This document shows, one piece after another, positions 1 to 11,833 of a stretch of DNA of 64,000 nt. Within the stretch, counting starts at the first letter, position 1. Every line of letters begins with the position of its first letter. Source of the DNA: Triticum aestivum (taxonomy: Eukaryota; Streptophyta; Magnoliopsida; Poales; Poaceae); assembly GCF_018294505.1 (NCBI RefSeq), contig NC_057813.1, positions 321,887,955-321,951,954 on the forward strand, read 5' to 3'. The notes beneath the pieces were generated by a model. It was not told the DNA's origin, did not search any database, and saw only the letters and a list, made by a program, of their open reading frames with translations. The position numbers were made by a program, and so were the translations under genes.

Positions 1-533
1 TTTTGAATGATTACGGGCTTTATTATACACTTTTATATTACTTTTGGGACTAACCTATTAACCGGAGGCCCAGCCCATATTGCTGTTTTATTGCCTATTT
101 CAGTGTTTCGAAGAAAAGGAATATCAAACGGAGTCCAAACGGAATGAAACCTTCGGGAGTGTGATTTTTGGAACGAACATGATCCTGGAGACCCCGAGTA
201 CAAGCCAGGGAAGCTTCGAGGAGGCCATGAGATAGGAGGGCGTGCCCACCCCCTGGGCGTGCCCCCTGTCTCGTGGCCCCCTCGAGGCTCCCCCGACCGA
301 CGTCTTTCGCCTATATATTCCCATATACCCTAAAAACATCAAAGGACACAATAGATCGGGAGTTCCGCCGCTGCAAGCCTCTGTAGCCACCAGAAAACTC
401 TCGGGAGCCCGTTCCGGCACCCTACCGGAGGGGGGATCCCTCACCGGTGGCCATATTCATCATCCCGGTGCTCTCCATAACGAGCAGGGTGTAGTTCACC
501 CTCGGGCCGAGGGTATGTACCAGTAGCTATGTG

Positions 534-573
<40 letters not shown>

Positions 574-1644
574 TTCTCTCTATGGCACAATTTTGATGTA
601 TCGCGAGCTTTGCTATTATAGTTGGATCTTATGATGTTTCTTCCCCCTCTACTCTCTTGTAATGGATTGAGTTTTCCCTTTGAAGTTATCTTGTCGGATT
701 GAGTCTTTAAGGATTTGAGAACACTTGATGTATGTCTTGTCGTGCTTATCTATGGTGACAATGGGATATCACGTGATCCACTTGACGTACGTTTTGGTGA
801 TCAACTTGCGGGTTCCGCCCATGAACCTATGCATAGGGGTTAGCACACGTTTTCATCTTGACTCTCCGGTAAAAACTTTGGGGCACTATTTGAAGTACTT
901 TGTGTTGGTTGAATAGATCAATCTGAGATTGTGTGACGCATATCATATAATCATGCCCACGAATACTTGAGGTGACAATGGAGTATCTAGGTGACATTAG
1001 GGTTTTGGTTGATTTGTGTCTTAAGGTGTTATTCTAGTATGAACTCTATGATAGATCGAACGAAAAGAATAGCTTCGTGTTATTTTACTACGGACTCTTG
1101 AATAGATCGAGCAGAAAGGATAACTTTGAGGTGGTTTCATACCCTACCATAATCTCTTCGTTTGTTCTCCACTATTAGTGGCTTTGGAGTGACTCTTTAT
1201 TGCATGTTGAGGGATTGTTATATGATCTAATTATGTTATTATTGTTGAGAGAACTTGCACTAGTGAAAGTATGAACCCTATGCCTTGTTTCCTACCATTG
1301 CAATACCGCTTATGCTCACTTTTATCATTAGTTACCTTGCTGTTTTTATATTTTCAGATTACAAAAAACCTATATCTACCATCCATATTGTAGTTGTATC
1401 ACCATCTCTTCGCCGAACTAGTGCACCTATACAATTTACCATTGTATTGGGTGTGTTGGGGACACAAGAGACTCTTTGTTATTTGGTTGCAGGGTTGTTT
1501 GAGAGAGACCATCTTCATCGTACGCCTCCTACGATTGATAAACCTTAGGTCATCCACTTGAGGGAAATTTGCTACTGTCCTACAAACCTCTGCACTTGGA
1601 GGCCCAACAACGTCTACAAGAAGAAGGTTGTGTAGTAGACATCA
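1..1644 (+). repeat. 5' LTR (truncated by window start)
   Basis: Aligns with the complete LTRs at 5776-7460 and 35752-37435; comparison shows about 57 bp are missing on the left. It ends ACATCA at 1644. A TATA-like CTATATATTCC at about 311-321 precedes the probable transcription start. It differs from the other two LTRs at shared positions (for example around 200-206), so those two are closer to each other than to this one. Confidence 0.9.
537..570 (+). repeat. (TC)n microsatellite in LTR
   Basis: About 17 TC dinucleotides in the 5' LTR. The same position in the other two LTRs (about 6372-6388 and 36351-36362) carries clearly fewer units, so this simple repeat has changed length since the copies separated. 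Confidence 0.9.
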
Positions 1645-1655
1645 AACTCTTTTTT

Positions 1656-1673
1656 TGGCGCCGTTGCCGGGGA
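1656..1673 (+). promoter_or_regulatory. Primer binding site, tRNA-Asp
   Basis: TGGCGCCGTTGCCGGGGA, 11 bp after the LTR end, is complementary to the 3' end of plant tRNA-Asp(GTC) including its CCA. It is the start site for minus-strand DNA synthesis. Confidence 0.85.
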
Positions 1674-1847
1674 GGTGAGTGCTTGAAGGTATATCTTTAG
1701 ATCTTGCAATCGAATCTTTTTGTTTCTTGTTTTATGACTAGTTTAGTTTATAAAAGAAAACTACAAAAAATGGAATTGAGTTTGCCTATTACGCTTCATC
1801 TTTTTAATATCTTTCGTGAGTTTGATGAAAAGTAAAATTGTGCTCAA

Positions 1848-2240
1848 GTGCTAGAAGAAGAAATCTATAAAATGTTTGATACTAAATCTTTGAATGATGA
1901 GCATGATTGCAATGTTGTTAGTATGAATTCCTTGAATATCCATGATGCTAATGATATGCAAAGCCACAAGCTTGGGGAAGCTATGTTTGATGAATATGAT
2001 ATTTTTTGTCCCCCAAGTTTTGATGAGAATATTTATTATGATGAAAGCATGCCTCCTATTTATGATGATTATATTGATGACAGTGGGTTTGGAAAAGTGT
2101 CAACTTTAGGAAGTAGTGATCCCACTATTTTGGAGGATGTTGAATCTTATTGTGATGAACTTGAAAGTGGATTTGGAAGAGTGTCAACTTTATTTAGTGA
2201 TGATTCCACTATTTTGGAAGAGGTTCCAATTGAATTATGA
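1848..2240 (+). CDS. Short acidic ORF of pol-less element
   Basis: An open frame of about 130 codons rich in Asp, Glu, Ser and Tyr, with two near-repeats of a GFG-K/R-VSTL segment (about residues 81-86 and 108-113) each followed by a PTILE/STILE motif. It opens without a clear ATG in this copy; an ATG occurs at 1872. A related acidic segment (IYDDY, CHHDF) continues to about 2442 in another frame, which suggests a frameshift or a stop in a once longer product. I recognise no domain. Similar acidic frames occur in pol-less Triticeae elements; the function is unknown, and it may not be translated. Confidence 0.4.
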   Translation: MLEEEIYKMFDTKSLNDEHDCNVVSMNSLNIHDANDMQSHKLGEAMFDEYDIFCPPSFDENIYYDESMPPIYDDYIDDSGFGKVSTLGSSDPTILEDVESYCDELESGFGRVSTLFSDDSTILEEVPIEL

Positions 2241-3388
2241 GAACAAAGTTGCTATCTATGATGATTATTGTGATGACTTTTATGCTATTAAGAATAATGA
2301 TAACCATGAAACTTGTCATCATGATTTTAGTTTCCAATTGGATTATGCCTCACATGATAATTATTTTGTTGAGTTTGCTCCCACTACTATTCATGAGAAG
2401 AAATTTGCTTATGTGGAGAGTAGAAATTTTCCATGCTTGTAGATCATGAAAAGAATGCTTTAGGTGATGGTTATATTGTTGAATTCATTCATGATGCTAC
2501 TGAAAATTATTATGAGGGAGGAACATATGCTTGTAGGAATCACAATAGTTTCAAGTTTCCTCTCTATGTGCTTAAAATCTTGAAGTTATGCTTGCCTTCC
2601 TATGCTAGTTGATTATTGTTCCCATAAGTTGTTTGTTCACAAAATCACTATGCATAGGAAGTGGGTTAGACTTAAATGTGCTAGTCATATTCTTCATGAT
2701 GCTCTTTTTATGTCTCAATTCTTATCTTTCATGTGAGCATCATTGTCATCATCATGCCTAGCTAGAAAGGCATTAAAGAAAAGCGCTTGTTGGGAGACAA
2801 CCCAATATATATACCTACTTTTTTTCTGTGTCCACATGATTATGCTACTGTAGTAATCATGTTTTATAGCTTTTCTTTCAATAAAGTGTGAAGTAATACC
2901 TTTAGGATAGCTTACGGTGATAGTTGTGTTGATTCTGCTGAAAATCAGAAACTTTTGCACCCAGTAAATTAGTTTTGGTAATTAACAGAAACGTGCTTTT
3001 GTTCTGATTCCTTTTGCTATGGATTGGTACACAAGTTTCTTAGGACTTCCTAATTCGGTAGGATTGTTGGAGTTCTAGAAGTATATGATTGATACAGATT
3101 ACTACAGACTCTTCTGTTTTTGACAGATTCTGTTTTCTATGTGTTGTTTGGTTATTTTGATGTATCTATGAGTAGTATCCGAGGGTATGAACCATAGAGA
3201 AGTTGGAATACAGTATACATTACACCAATATGAATTTATAATGAGTTCACAACAGTACCTAAGTGGTGGTTTTATTTTATTATACTAACGGAGCTTACGA
3301 GTTTTCTGGTGAGTTTTGTGTTGTGAAGTTTTCAAGTTTTGGGTAAAGATTCGATGGACTATGGAATAAGGAGTGGCAAGAGCCTAAG

Positions 3389-3471
3389 CTTGGGGATGCC
3401 CAAGGCACCCCAAGGTAATATTCAAGGAAAACCAAGAGCCTAAGCTTGGGGATGCCCCGGATGGCATCCCC
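3389..3471 (+). repeat. Polypurine-like hairpin repeat pair 1
   Basis: Two copies of CTTGGGGATGCC. In the first (3389-3412) it is followed by CAAGGCACCCCAA; in the second (3445-3471) by CCGGATGGCATCCCC, so GGGGATGCC and GGCATCCCC can pair as a hairpin. The core is the same string that precedes the 3' LTR at about 5765. Confidence 0.7.
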
Positions 3472-4123
3472 TCTTTCGTCCTCGTTCATCGGTAACTTTA
3501 CTTGCATCTATATTTTTATTCACCACATGATATGTGTTTTGCTTGGAGCGTCATTTTATTTTGTTAGTATTTGCTTGATGTTATTTAGAATAATTCTTTG
3601 CATCTTTATTTTCAATAAAAATGTCAAGGATAGCCTTTGCCATGCTTATTTTGCTAGTATACATGTTGCTGTTTGAAAACAGAAAGTTTACCGCTGTTGC
3701 AAAAATTACCTAGAAAATTCAAAGAATGGTTTAATGTTGAAACTTTTTGAATATTGAGATCTAATAAATCTTATACATCTTAGTATTTTTCTCATAATTT
3801 TTGGAGTTAAGGAAGTATGATGAATCTTGCATTCTTTACAGACTATACTGTTTTGGCAGATTGCTGTTATGTTTGCATTGTTTGCATATGTTTGCTTGTT
3901 TAATGATTCTATTTGAGGACAGGAGTATTAAATATGCAGAGGCATTTAGTATGCAATGTTGAATAATAATTTTAGTGATTTTTTACAGTAGAAAATGATA
4001 AGGTTTTGCATTGGTTCATACTAACTTATCTCACGAGTTCTTGTTGAGTTTTATGTGGATGAAGTTTTTGAGAAATAGAGAAACCATGATATGAGAGGAA
4101 TTAAGGAGACACAAAAGTTCAAG

Positions 4124-4206
4124 ATTGGGGATGCCCAAGGCACCCCAAGATAATATTTCAAGAAATCTCAAGCATCTAAGTTTGGGGATGCCCCGTTAGG
4201 CATCCC
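4124..4206 (+). repeat. Polypurine-like hairpin repeat pair 2
   Basis: A second, diverged copy of the same pair: ATTGGGGATGCCC followed by AAGGCACCCC, then TTTGGGGATGCCCC followed by GTTAGGCATCCCA. It lies about 735 bp after the first pair. The arrangement is conserved in the tandem copy (8190-8275 and 8922-9007). Confidence 0.65.
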
Positions 4207-5775
4207 ATCTTTCTTCTTCAAAAACTATCGGTTAGTATCGGTTGAGCCTAAGTTTTTGCTTCTTCACATGAGTTGTGCTATCCTTGCAATGCCATTTTAT
4301 TTTGCTTTGCTATTTGAATAAAGTACTTAAGATCTGAAACTTTATTTATGAGAGAGAGTCTTCACATAGTTACATAATTATTTAACTACTCATTAATCTT
4401 CACTTATATCTTGTTGGAGTAGTTTGTCATTTACTCGTGTGCTTCACTTATATCCTGAGAGTAAATGGTTGAATGAGTTGAATGTCATAAATCTGAAATT
4501 ATATATGTTTCATTTTCTTATCCCATGGGGAGTAATGACTTCACATCTAAGAAGTAGAGGTTGTAAATTTACCGAAGGTTAGCATGCATTGTATTGGTCA
4601 TTTGAACAATTCATGAAAGAATATTGAAGAAGATAGATTTCACATATAAATATACTATCCTAGACATATTTTATAATTGTGAGCACTCATTAAGTAGGAC
4701 ATGCTAAATACTTGATGTTGGACAAGGAAGACAATGTAATGGGTTATGTTTTCTCACATCTCAGTTAAAATATATTATCATGGATAATTCAAACATGTTC
4801 AGCTTGCCTTTCCCCCTCATGCTAGCCAAAATTCCTTGCACCAAGTAGAGATACTACTTGTGCTTCCAAATATCCTTAAACTAGTTTTGCCATGAGATTC
4901 CACCATACCTACCTATGGATTGAGTAAGATCCTTCAAGTAAGTTGTCATCGGTGCAAGCAATAAAAATTGCTCTCTAAATATGCATGATCTATTAGTGTG
5001 AAGAAAATAAGCTTTATACGATCTTGTTATGGAAGCAATAAAAGCGACGGACTGCATAATAAAGGTCCATATACAAGTGGCAATATAAAGTGACGTTCTT
5101 TTGCATTAAGATTTTGTGCATCCAACCATAAAAGCGCATGACAACCTCTGCTTCCCTCAGCGAAGGGCCTATCTTTTAATTTATGTCTTTTACTTGATGC
5201 AAGAGTCAAGGTGATCTTCACCTTTCCCTTTTTCATTTTATCCTTTGGCAAGCACCTCATGTTGGAAAGATCCCGATATATATATCCAATTGGATGTAAG
5301 TTAGCATGAACTATTATTGTTGACATCACCCAAAGGTGAATACATTGGGAGGCAAAATTATAAGCCCCTATATTTCTCAGTGTCTGATTAAAACTCCATA
5401 ACCATTAGTATTGCGTGAGTGTTAGCAATTGTAGACGACTATATGATAGTTGAGTATGTGAAGTTTGCTAAATCAAAGCTATGACATAGACCCTTCCTGA
5501 AAATAAGATGAATTGAAATTGTTTGATAACTAAGAATGAAGTTTGCTAGTTTTCAAGAAAGTTTATGGTCTATGCTTTAACATGTGAATTGCTTGTTACT
5601 TGTTCGTGAGAAGTTTTATGAGATGAACTACTGTTATGACATATAATCATGCTAGAAAAGGTGATTGAAATTATCATTGATCAAACTTGTGCACCTTCTA
5701 GCATTCACACTTCATAAATTCTTTATTTTATCATTTACCTACTCGAGGACGAGCATGAATTAAACTTGGGGATGC

Positions 5776-7460
5776 TGACACATCTCCAACGTATCTATAT
5801 TTTATGAAGCATTCATGCTATTTTATTATCTGTTTTGAATAATTACGGGCTTTATTATACACTTTTATATTACTTTTGGGACTAACCTATTAACCGGAGG
5901 CCCAGCCCATATTGTTGTTTTATTGTCTATTTTAGTGTTTCGAAGAAAAGGAATATCAAATGGAGTCCAAACGGAATGAAACCTTCGGGAGCGTGATTTT
6001 TGGAATGAACATGATCCTGGAGACTTGGAGTACAAGCCAAGGAAGCTTCGAGGAGGTCAGGAGATAGGAGGGCGCGCCCACCCCCCTGGGCACGCCCCCT
6101 ATCTCGTGGGCCCCTCGAGGCTCCCCCGACCGACTTCTTTCGCCTATATATTCCCATATACCCTAAAAACATCGAAGGGCATAATAGATCAAGAGTTCCG
6201 CCGCCGCAAGCCTCTGTAGCCACCAAAAAACGCTCGGGAGCCCGTTTCGGCACCCTGCCGGAGGGGGGATCCCTCACCGGTGGCCATCTTCATCATCCTG
6301 ACGCTCTCCATGACGAGGAGGGAGTAGTTCACCCTCGGGGCTGAGGGTATGTACCAGTAGCTATGTGTTTGTTCTCTCTCTCTCTCTCGTGTTCTCTCTA
6401 TGGCACGATTTTGATGTATCGCGAGCTTTGCTATTATAGTTGGATCTTATGATGTTTCTCCCCCTCTACTCTCTTGTAATGGATTGAGTTTTCCCTTTGA
6501 AGTTATCTTGTCGGATTGGGTCTTTAAGGATTTGAGAACACTTGATGTATGTCTTGTCGCGCTTATCTGTGGTGACAATGGGATATCACGTGATCCACTT
6601 GATGTATGTTTTGGTGATCAACTTGCGGGTTCCGCCCATGAACCTATGCATAGGGATTGGCACATGTTTTTGTCTTGACTGTCCGGTAGAAACTTTGGGG
6701 CACTCTTTGAAGTACTTTGTGTTGGTTGAATAGATGAATCTGAGATTGTGTGACGCATATCGTATAATCATGCCCACGGATACTTGAGGTGACAATGGAG
6801 TATCTAGGTGACATTAGGGTTTTGGTTGATTTGTGTCTTAAGGTGTTATTCTAGTATGAACTCTATGATAGATCGAACGGAAAGAATAGCTTCGTGTTAT
6901 TTTACTACGGACTCTTGAATAGATCGAGCAGAAAGGATAACTTTGAGGTGGTTTCATACCCTACCATAATCTCTTCGTTTGTTCTCCGCTATTAGTGGCT
7001 TTGGAGTGACTCTTTATTGCATGTTGAGGGATTGTTATATGATCTAATTATGTTATTATTGTTGAGAGAACTTGCACTAGTGAAAGTATGAACCCTATGC
7101 CTTGTTTCCTACCATTGCAATACCGTTTACGCTCACTTTTATCATTAGTTACCTTGCTGTTTTTATATTTTCAGATTACAAAAACGTATATCTACCATCT
7201 ATATTGCACTTGTATCACCATCTCTTCGCCGAACTAGTGACCTATATAATTTACCATAGTATTGGGTGTGTTGGGGACACAAGAGACTCTTTGTTATTTG
7301 GTTGTAGGGTTGTTTGAGAGAGACCATCTTCATCGTACGCCTCCTACGGATTGATAAACCTTAGGTCATCCACTTGAGGGAAATTTGCTACTATCCTACA
7401 ACCCTCTGCACTTGTTGGCCCAACAACATCTACAAGAAGAAGGTTGTGTAGTAGGCATCA
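5776..7460 (+). repeat. LTR, second copy (3' LTR of first element)
   Basis: A complete 1685-bp LTR starting TGACACATCTCC (the usual start is TGATACGTCTCC; the changes fit CpG decay) and ending GGCATCA at 7460. It contains the TATA-like CTATATATTCC at about 6142 and a short CT repeat. The following CACACGAGTCC is identical to the DNA after the LTR at 37435. Confidence 0.9.
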
Positions 7461-7821
7461 CACACGAGTCCACATATTCACCATATCAATACACCACTAT
7501 GGATCCGCTCCCATCTTCCTACGAGAAGGCCATCCATAGCACTCAGGCTTATCTTGTGCATTTTAGAGTATCCACTTTCACTTGTCTATGAACTGTATAG
7601 GCAACCCAGAGGTCCTTTACCGCGGGCGCGGATATTCGAATAGATGATGTTAAGCCTGCAGGGGTGTACTTCTTCACACATGCTCTCGCCGCTTACCACC
7701 ATGTACACGTCATGTATCTCGGCAACCTTCAAGCGGAAGTCTGGCGAGGGTGTCGGCCACGACCTGACTAACCACACAAGTCCCTAGTCCAGGTTTATCG
7801 CCTATTCAGTTCCATCTGCAG
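7461..7821 (+). repeat. Flanking DNA copied with the LTR
   Basis: 361 bp nearly identical to 37436-37797, which continues into 37798 and beyond. Here it stops abruptly and joins the internal sequence of the pol-less element at GGATTGG. It holds no gene. It therefore represents DNA next to the original insertion that was duplicated with the element. Confidence 0.8.
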
Positions 7822-9163
7822 GGATTGGTACACAAATTGCTTAGGACTTCATAATTTGTTAGGATTTTTGGAGTTCCAGAAGTATACGTTTGATATAGAT
7901 TACTACAGATTGTTCTGTTTTTGACAGATTCTGTTTTCTATGTGTTGTTTGCTTATTTTGATGTATCTATGAGTAGTATCAGAGGGTATGAACCATAGAG
8001 AAGTTGGAATACAGTATACATTACACCAATATGAATTTATAATGAGTTCACAAGAGTACCTAAGTGGTGGCTTTATTTTCTTATACTAATGGAGCTTACG
8101 AGTTTTCTATTGAGTTTTGTGTTGTGAAGTTTTAAAGTTTTGGGTAAAGATTCAATGGACTATGGAATAAGGAGTGGCAAGATCCTCAGCTTGGGGATTC
8201 CCAAGGCACCCCAAGGTAATATTCAAGGACAACCAAGAGCCTAAGCTTGGGGATGCCCCGGATGGCATCCCCTCTTTCGTCTTCGTTTATCGGTAACTTT
8301 ACTTGGAGCTATATTTTTATTCACCACATGATATGTGTTTTGCTTGGAGCGTCATTTTCTTTTGTTAGTATTTGCTTGCTGTTATTTAGAATAATGCTTT
8401 GCATCTTTATTTTCAATAAAAATATGAAGGATAGCCTTTTCCATGCTTATTTTGCTAGTATACATGTTGCTGTTTGAAAACAGAAAGTTTACTACTGTTG
8501 CAAAAATTACCTAGAAAATTCAGAGAATGGTACAATGTTGAAACTTTTTGCATATTGAGCTCTAATAAATCTTCTACAGCGTAGTATGTTTCTCATAACT
8601 TTTGGAGTTATAGAAATATGATGAATCTTGCATTCTTTTCAGACTGTACTGTTTTGGCAGATTGCTGTTATGTTTGCATTGTTTGCATATGTTTGCTTGT
8701 TTAATGATTCTATTTGAGGATAGGAGTATTAAATATGCAGAGGCATTTAGTATGAAGTGTTGAATAATAATTTTAGTGATTTGTTACAGTAGAAAATGAT
8801 AAGGTTTTGCATTGGTTTATACTAACTTATCTCACGAGTTCTTGTTGAGTTTTATGTGGATTAAGTTTTTGAGAAATAGAGAAACCATGATATGAGAGGA
8901 ATTAAGGAGACACAAAAGTTCAAGCTTGGGGATGCCCAAGGCACCCCAATATAATATTTCAAGAAATCTCAAGCATCTAAGCTTGGGGATGCCCCGTTAG
9001 GCATCCCACCTTTCTTCTTCAACAACTATCGGTTAATATCGGTTAAGCCTAAGTTTTTGCTTCTTCACATGAGTTGTGCTATCCTTGCAATGTCATTTTA
9101 TTTTGCTTTGCTATTTGAATAAAGTACTTAAGATCTGAAATTTTATTTATGAGAGAGAGTCTT
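7822..9163 (+). repeat. Tandem duplication unit 2, left part
   Basis: Copy of 3021-4360 of the first element, including both hairpin repeat pairs. It is interrupted after GTCTT (9159-9163) by the Copia element and resumes at 34339. No gene is seen. Confidence 0.85.
9159..9163. repeat. Target-site duplication GTCTT (left)
   Basis: GTCTT just before TGAAAG; the same five bases follow the element at 34334-34338. The uninterrupted site is seen at about 4358-4362 in tandem unit 1. Confidence 0.9.
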
Positions 9164-11778
9164 TGAAAGTACATGTAGTCCCCATGTGTGGTTTTGGTAA
9201 TTAATGACAATCCTTATGGACTAATGTTTGCATTGAGATATACATTTGAAGGTTAGTCCCATTGGAATATGATTGAAGAATAATGGAAGAAAACTCCTTT
9301 GAAGCAACAATTACATTGAGATGATCAAAATGAAGTTCATTGGAGTATCTTAAGGAGTGGCTCAAAGATATGATCATAATGGACTCATGTGTGAGTCATG
9401 ATTGATCAAGTATTCGAGCAAGCTATTCAAGTGAAGAATTCAATATACCCTTCAAGACGTCAAGATTAAATATGGAGTAGAGATATAGGTTAACCAAGAT
9501 GAAGCTCAACGATCGAACTCTAAATGGTCAACACACGAGCGAAAGTGATGCACCACATAGGATCTTGTGGTATGATAAGAAATTATCAATTGCACTCTAT
9601 GTACTAACCCATACTATGTGTTTTCTATGTTTCTGAGGGTTAGATGATTCTCATGGGCTCGCATCAAGAAAGAGATTTCAAGTGTCTATGAGAGGATGAC
9701 ATCAAGTATTGGTGATCATGGTTGACAAGGGCAAGTTCAAGATAACCATCCCAAAGGATTACATGCTTGAAGCTTGTGGATGATCACATGATGGACAAGT
9801 GAAGATGAATACAAAGCAAAGCTTCCCCACATTGTGTATGGGGGAGAGACTTGAAGACTTCACCAATGTCTTGCCTTCATCTTGAGCCAAGAAGAAACAT
9901 CAACATCAAGCTCAATTGAACGGCTCGTGTCAAAGGTATTAGTTCCTTTGACGTTAGTGTTGTGGAGTGATGACCACCAAAAAGAAACATATACACTCAA
10001 GAATGGATTCTCGATAGCTATGTAGTGTAGCTCTTTTATGATTCTTGAGTTATAGGGATCCCGCACTACTAAGAGGGGATCAAAGGGGTTTGTGATGGAT
10101 TTGCTCAAGTCAACATCTTCTTTACACAATTCCACTCCTATCCTATATACCAAACAAAATCCAAAGCCAAATAGGTTTCCCAAATATATGATAACACCTT
10201 TGCATATTTGGCATCCTCAATTTTGGTTGATCTTGGCTGGTTCTCTATGTGAGGACCTGGGGTTTTTCCATAGCTTCAAAATGAGCCCAAGATCATCAAA
10301 ATCGGAGTTCGTATGAAAAAGTTATGCATGTTTTACTTTCGGTATGTTGGCTCTTTTCTGCGGGGACGGAACTTCCGGGCAGTTCCGGGGGCCAGAACCT
10401 CCAGGAAAGTTCCGGGGAAAGTTCCGGGTTAACCAGAGAGTTTGCACATATGTGTTCAATAGGGGGCCCGGAAGTTTCGGGCTTGCCCAGAAGTTCCGGG
10501 CTGCGTTTTTCTATGCGTAACAGGCAGATTTGGTGGGGCACTATATAAGGCACCCTTCTTCCCCATCGAGCTAGAGCTTTTGGATCTGAGATTTCCCCAT
10601 TCTTTTGAGCTCTATCCTCATCCCCCAAGCCTCAAAACTCCTATCCATTTGGGGGAAAACTATCCCATGGATCTAGGGTTCATTGGTTGACCTCCTCCAT
10701 TGTTCCTCTCCTCTCCCATCCCTCCATAGCATTAGTTGCTTTTGGTGGGATTTGAGAGAGAGGGATTTGAGCCTTCTCGTGCTACACCCCGAAGAGATTT
10801 GTGAGAGTTCTTGAGAGAGATTTCATCTAAGCATGCAACCGCTCCTCCTCTCTCTTTTGACCAAAGCAATTTGTGATTTGAGCAAGTCTTGAGCATTTCC
10901 CCCTTGATCTTGTTTGGAGGTTGGAGACTCCTAGGCGGTAGGAGTGCTCCGGTGAGGAATCAACTTGTGATTTGTCCCCCGGAAAGTTTGTGAAGGTTTG
11001 GAGGCCGCCTCAAGGTCTACCACTAGTGTTTGGGAATCGCCTTCGTGGTGATATCTCAAGGAGAATAGGGTGAGCCTTCATGGTGTTGGTGTGCCTTCCT
11101 GGTAACATCCACCTCTCTAACGGTGACTAGCTTCCCTCCAAGGAAGTGAACATCGGGATACATCCTCATCTCCGTGACTTTGGTTATCCCTAACCCTATC
11201 TCCTTACTTGTGGTTTACTTTGGTCATTTGACCATGCATTCACTATATCTTGTTGTCCTCATTATATTGTGGTGGTTCATTATATTGTGTTGGCCATTTC
11301 CTTGTAGAGATTATTTAGGCCTACACTTCATATTCCACTATTCATACTTGCTACTATTGATATACTTTGTGATTAGTGTGAATTGCTAACTTGTGTCACA
11401 TACTTCCATATATTGCGATATTGCTCAAGTAAGTTTGTGTAACTTACTTGAGTTTGCTTGTATCATTCAATCCCATATATTGTGATACAATTTGTGTAAG
11501 CTTGTATTGCTTACTTGTGGTTGTGTGTATTATTCATTTCCATATCTCGTGATATACATTGAGTAAGTTTGTGTGAGTTACTTGTGCTTACTCATATCCT
11601 TGTTGTTCCCATCTTGTTTATGCTAAGTTGTTGGTGCACTTAGTGAGCCTAGTATATTTAGGATTTGTGATTGAAAAGTATCCGCTTAGTTTATTTCCGC
11701 ATTAGGATATAGCCAAATCCGTAAAAGATTTTAAAACGCCTATTCACCCCCCCTCTAGGCGACATCGTGGTCCTTTCA
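9164..11778 (+). repeat. 5' LTR of Copia element
   Basis: Starts TGAAAGTACATGTAG and ends GGTCCTTTCA; matches 31719-34333 along its whole length. It includes a TTCCGGG cluster at about 10366-10506, the TATA box CTATATAAGG at 10541-10550, and a leader with CTTACTTGAG/GTTTGTGTAA repeats near 11420-11600. Confidence 0.92.
10366..10550 (+). promoter_or_regulatory. LTR promoter: TTCCGGG cluster and TATA box
   Basis: At least six TTCCGGG/CCCGGAAG-type motifs occur within 140 bp, followed about 35 bp later by CTATATAAGG. Palindromic CGG clusters upstream of TATA are described for Sirevirus LTRs. The same arrangement is in the 3' LTR (cluster about 32920-33055, TATA at 33092-33099), with fewer intact motifs there. 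Confidence 0.65.
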
Positions 11779-11780
11779 AT

Positions 11781-11792
11781 TGGTATTAGAGC
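11781..11792 (+). promoter_or_regulatory. Primer binding site, tRNA-iMet-like
   Basis: TGGTATTAGAGC two bases after the 5' LTR. The Copia consensus TGGTATCAGAGC is complementary to initiator tRNA-Met; this copy has one C-to-T change. Confidence 0.8.
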
Positions 11793-11833
11793 TAGGTCTC
11801 TCCTTATTAGGCTTAACCGCCTAGAGAGTAACA

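Larger units (their letters stand above)
2443..5775 (+). other. Non-coding internal region of pol-less element
   Basis: AT-rich sequence without a credible gene. It carries two pairs of GGGGATGCC-centred inverted motifs (see the separate entries) and ends in GAATTAAACTTGGGGATGC, the polypurine tract next to the 3' LTR. 3021-5775 is repeated at 7822-9163 plus 34339-35751. Confidence 0.75.
1..7460 (+). mobile_element. Pol-less LTR retrotransposon, Sabrina/WHAM-like
   Basis: Two direct LTRs (1-1644, missing about 57 bp at the window edge, and 5776-7460) flank a 4.1-kb internal region. A tRNA-Asp primer site lies 11 bp inside the 5' LTR and a purine-rich CTTGGGGATGC lies directly before the 3' LTR. 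The LTRs start TGA.ACATCTCC/TGATACGTCTCC and end CATCA. No protease, reverse transcriptase or integrase can be found in any frame; only a short acidic reading frame near the 5' end remains. The element must therefore be moved by proteins made elsewhere. The LTR type resembles Triticeae Sabrina/WHAM Gypsy families; that name is from memory and tentative. The 5' TSD is outside the window, so TSDs cannot be checked. Confidence 0.85.
3021..7821 (+). repeat. 4801-bp tandem duplication, unit 1
   Basis: This segment runs from inside the pol-less element, through its 3' LTR, into 361 bp of flanking DNA. It is followed directly by a second copy beginning at 7822. Unit 2 (7822-9163 plus 34339-37797, after removing the 25.2-kb insertion) is also 4801 bp. 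The joint at 7822-7824 shows a 3-bp GGA shared between the flank end (37798-37800) and the internal start (3021-3023). By eye the LTR and internal parts differ by about 5 per cent, the flank by about 5 differences in 361 bp. Confidence 0.85.

Noticed and set aside
124..526. Frames within the TGATACG-type LTRs (also 5927-6277, 35903-36253)
   Set aside because: They lie in the LTR promoter/leader on both strands and have no domain.
5776..7821. Solo LTR or an independent second insertion of the same family at 5776-7460
   Set aside because: The identical 361-bp flank after this LTR and after 37435, plus the microhomology joint, fits one tandem duplication better than two insertions.
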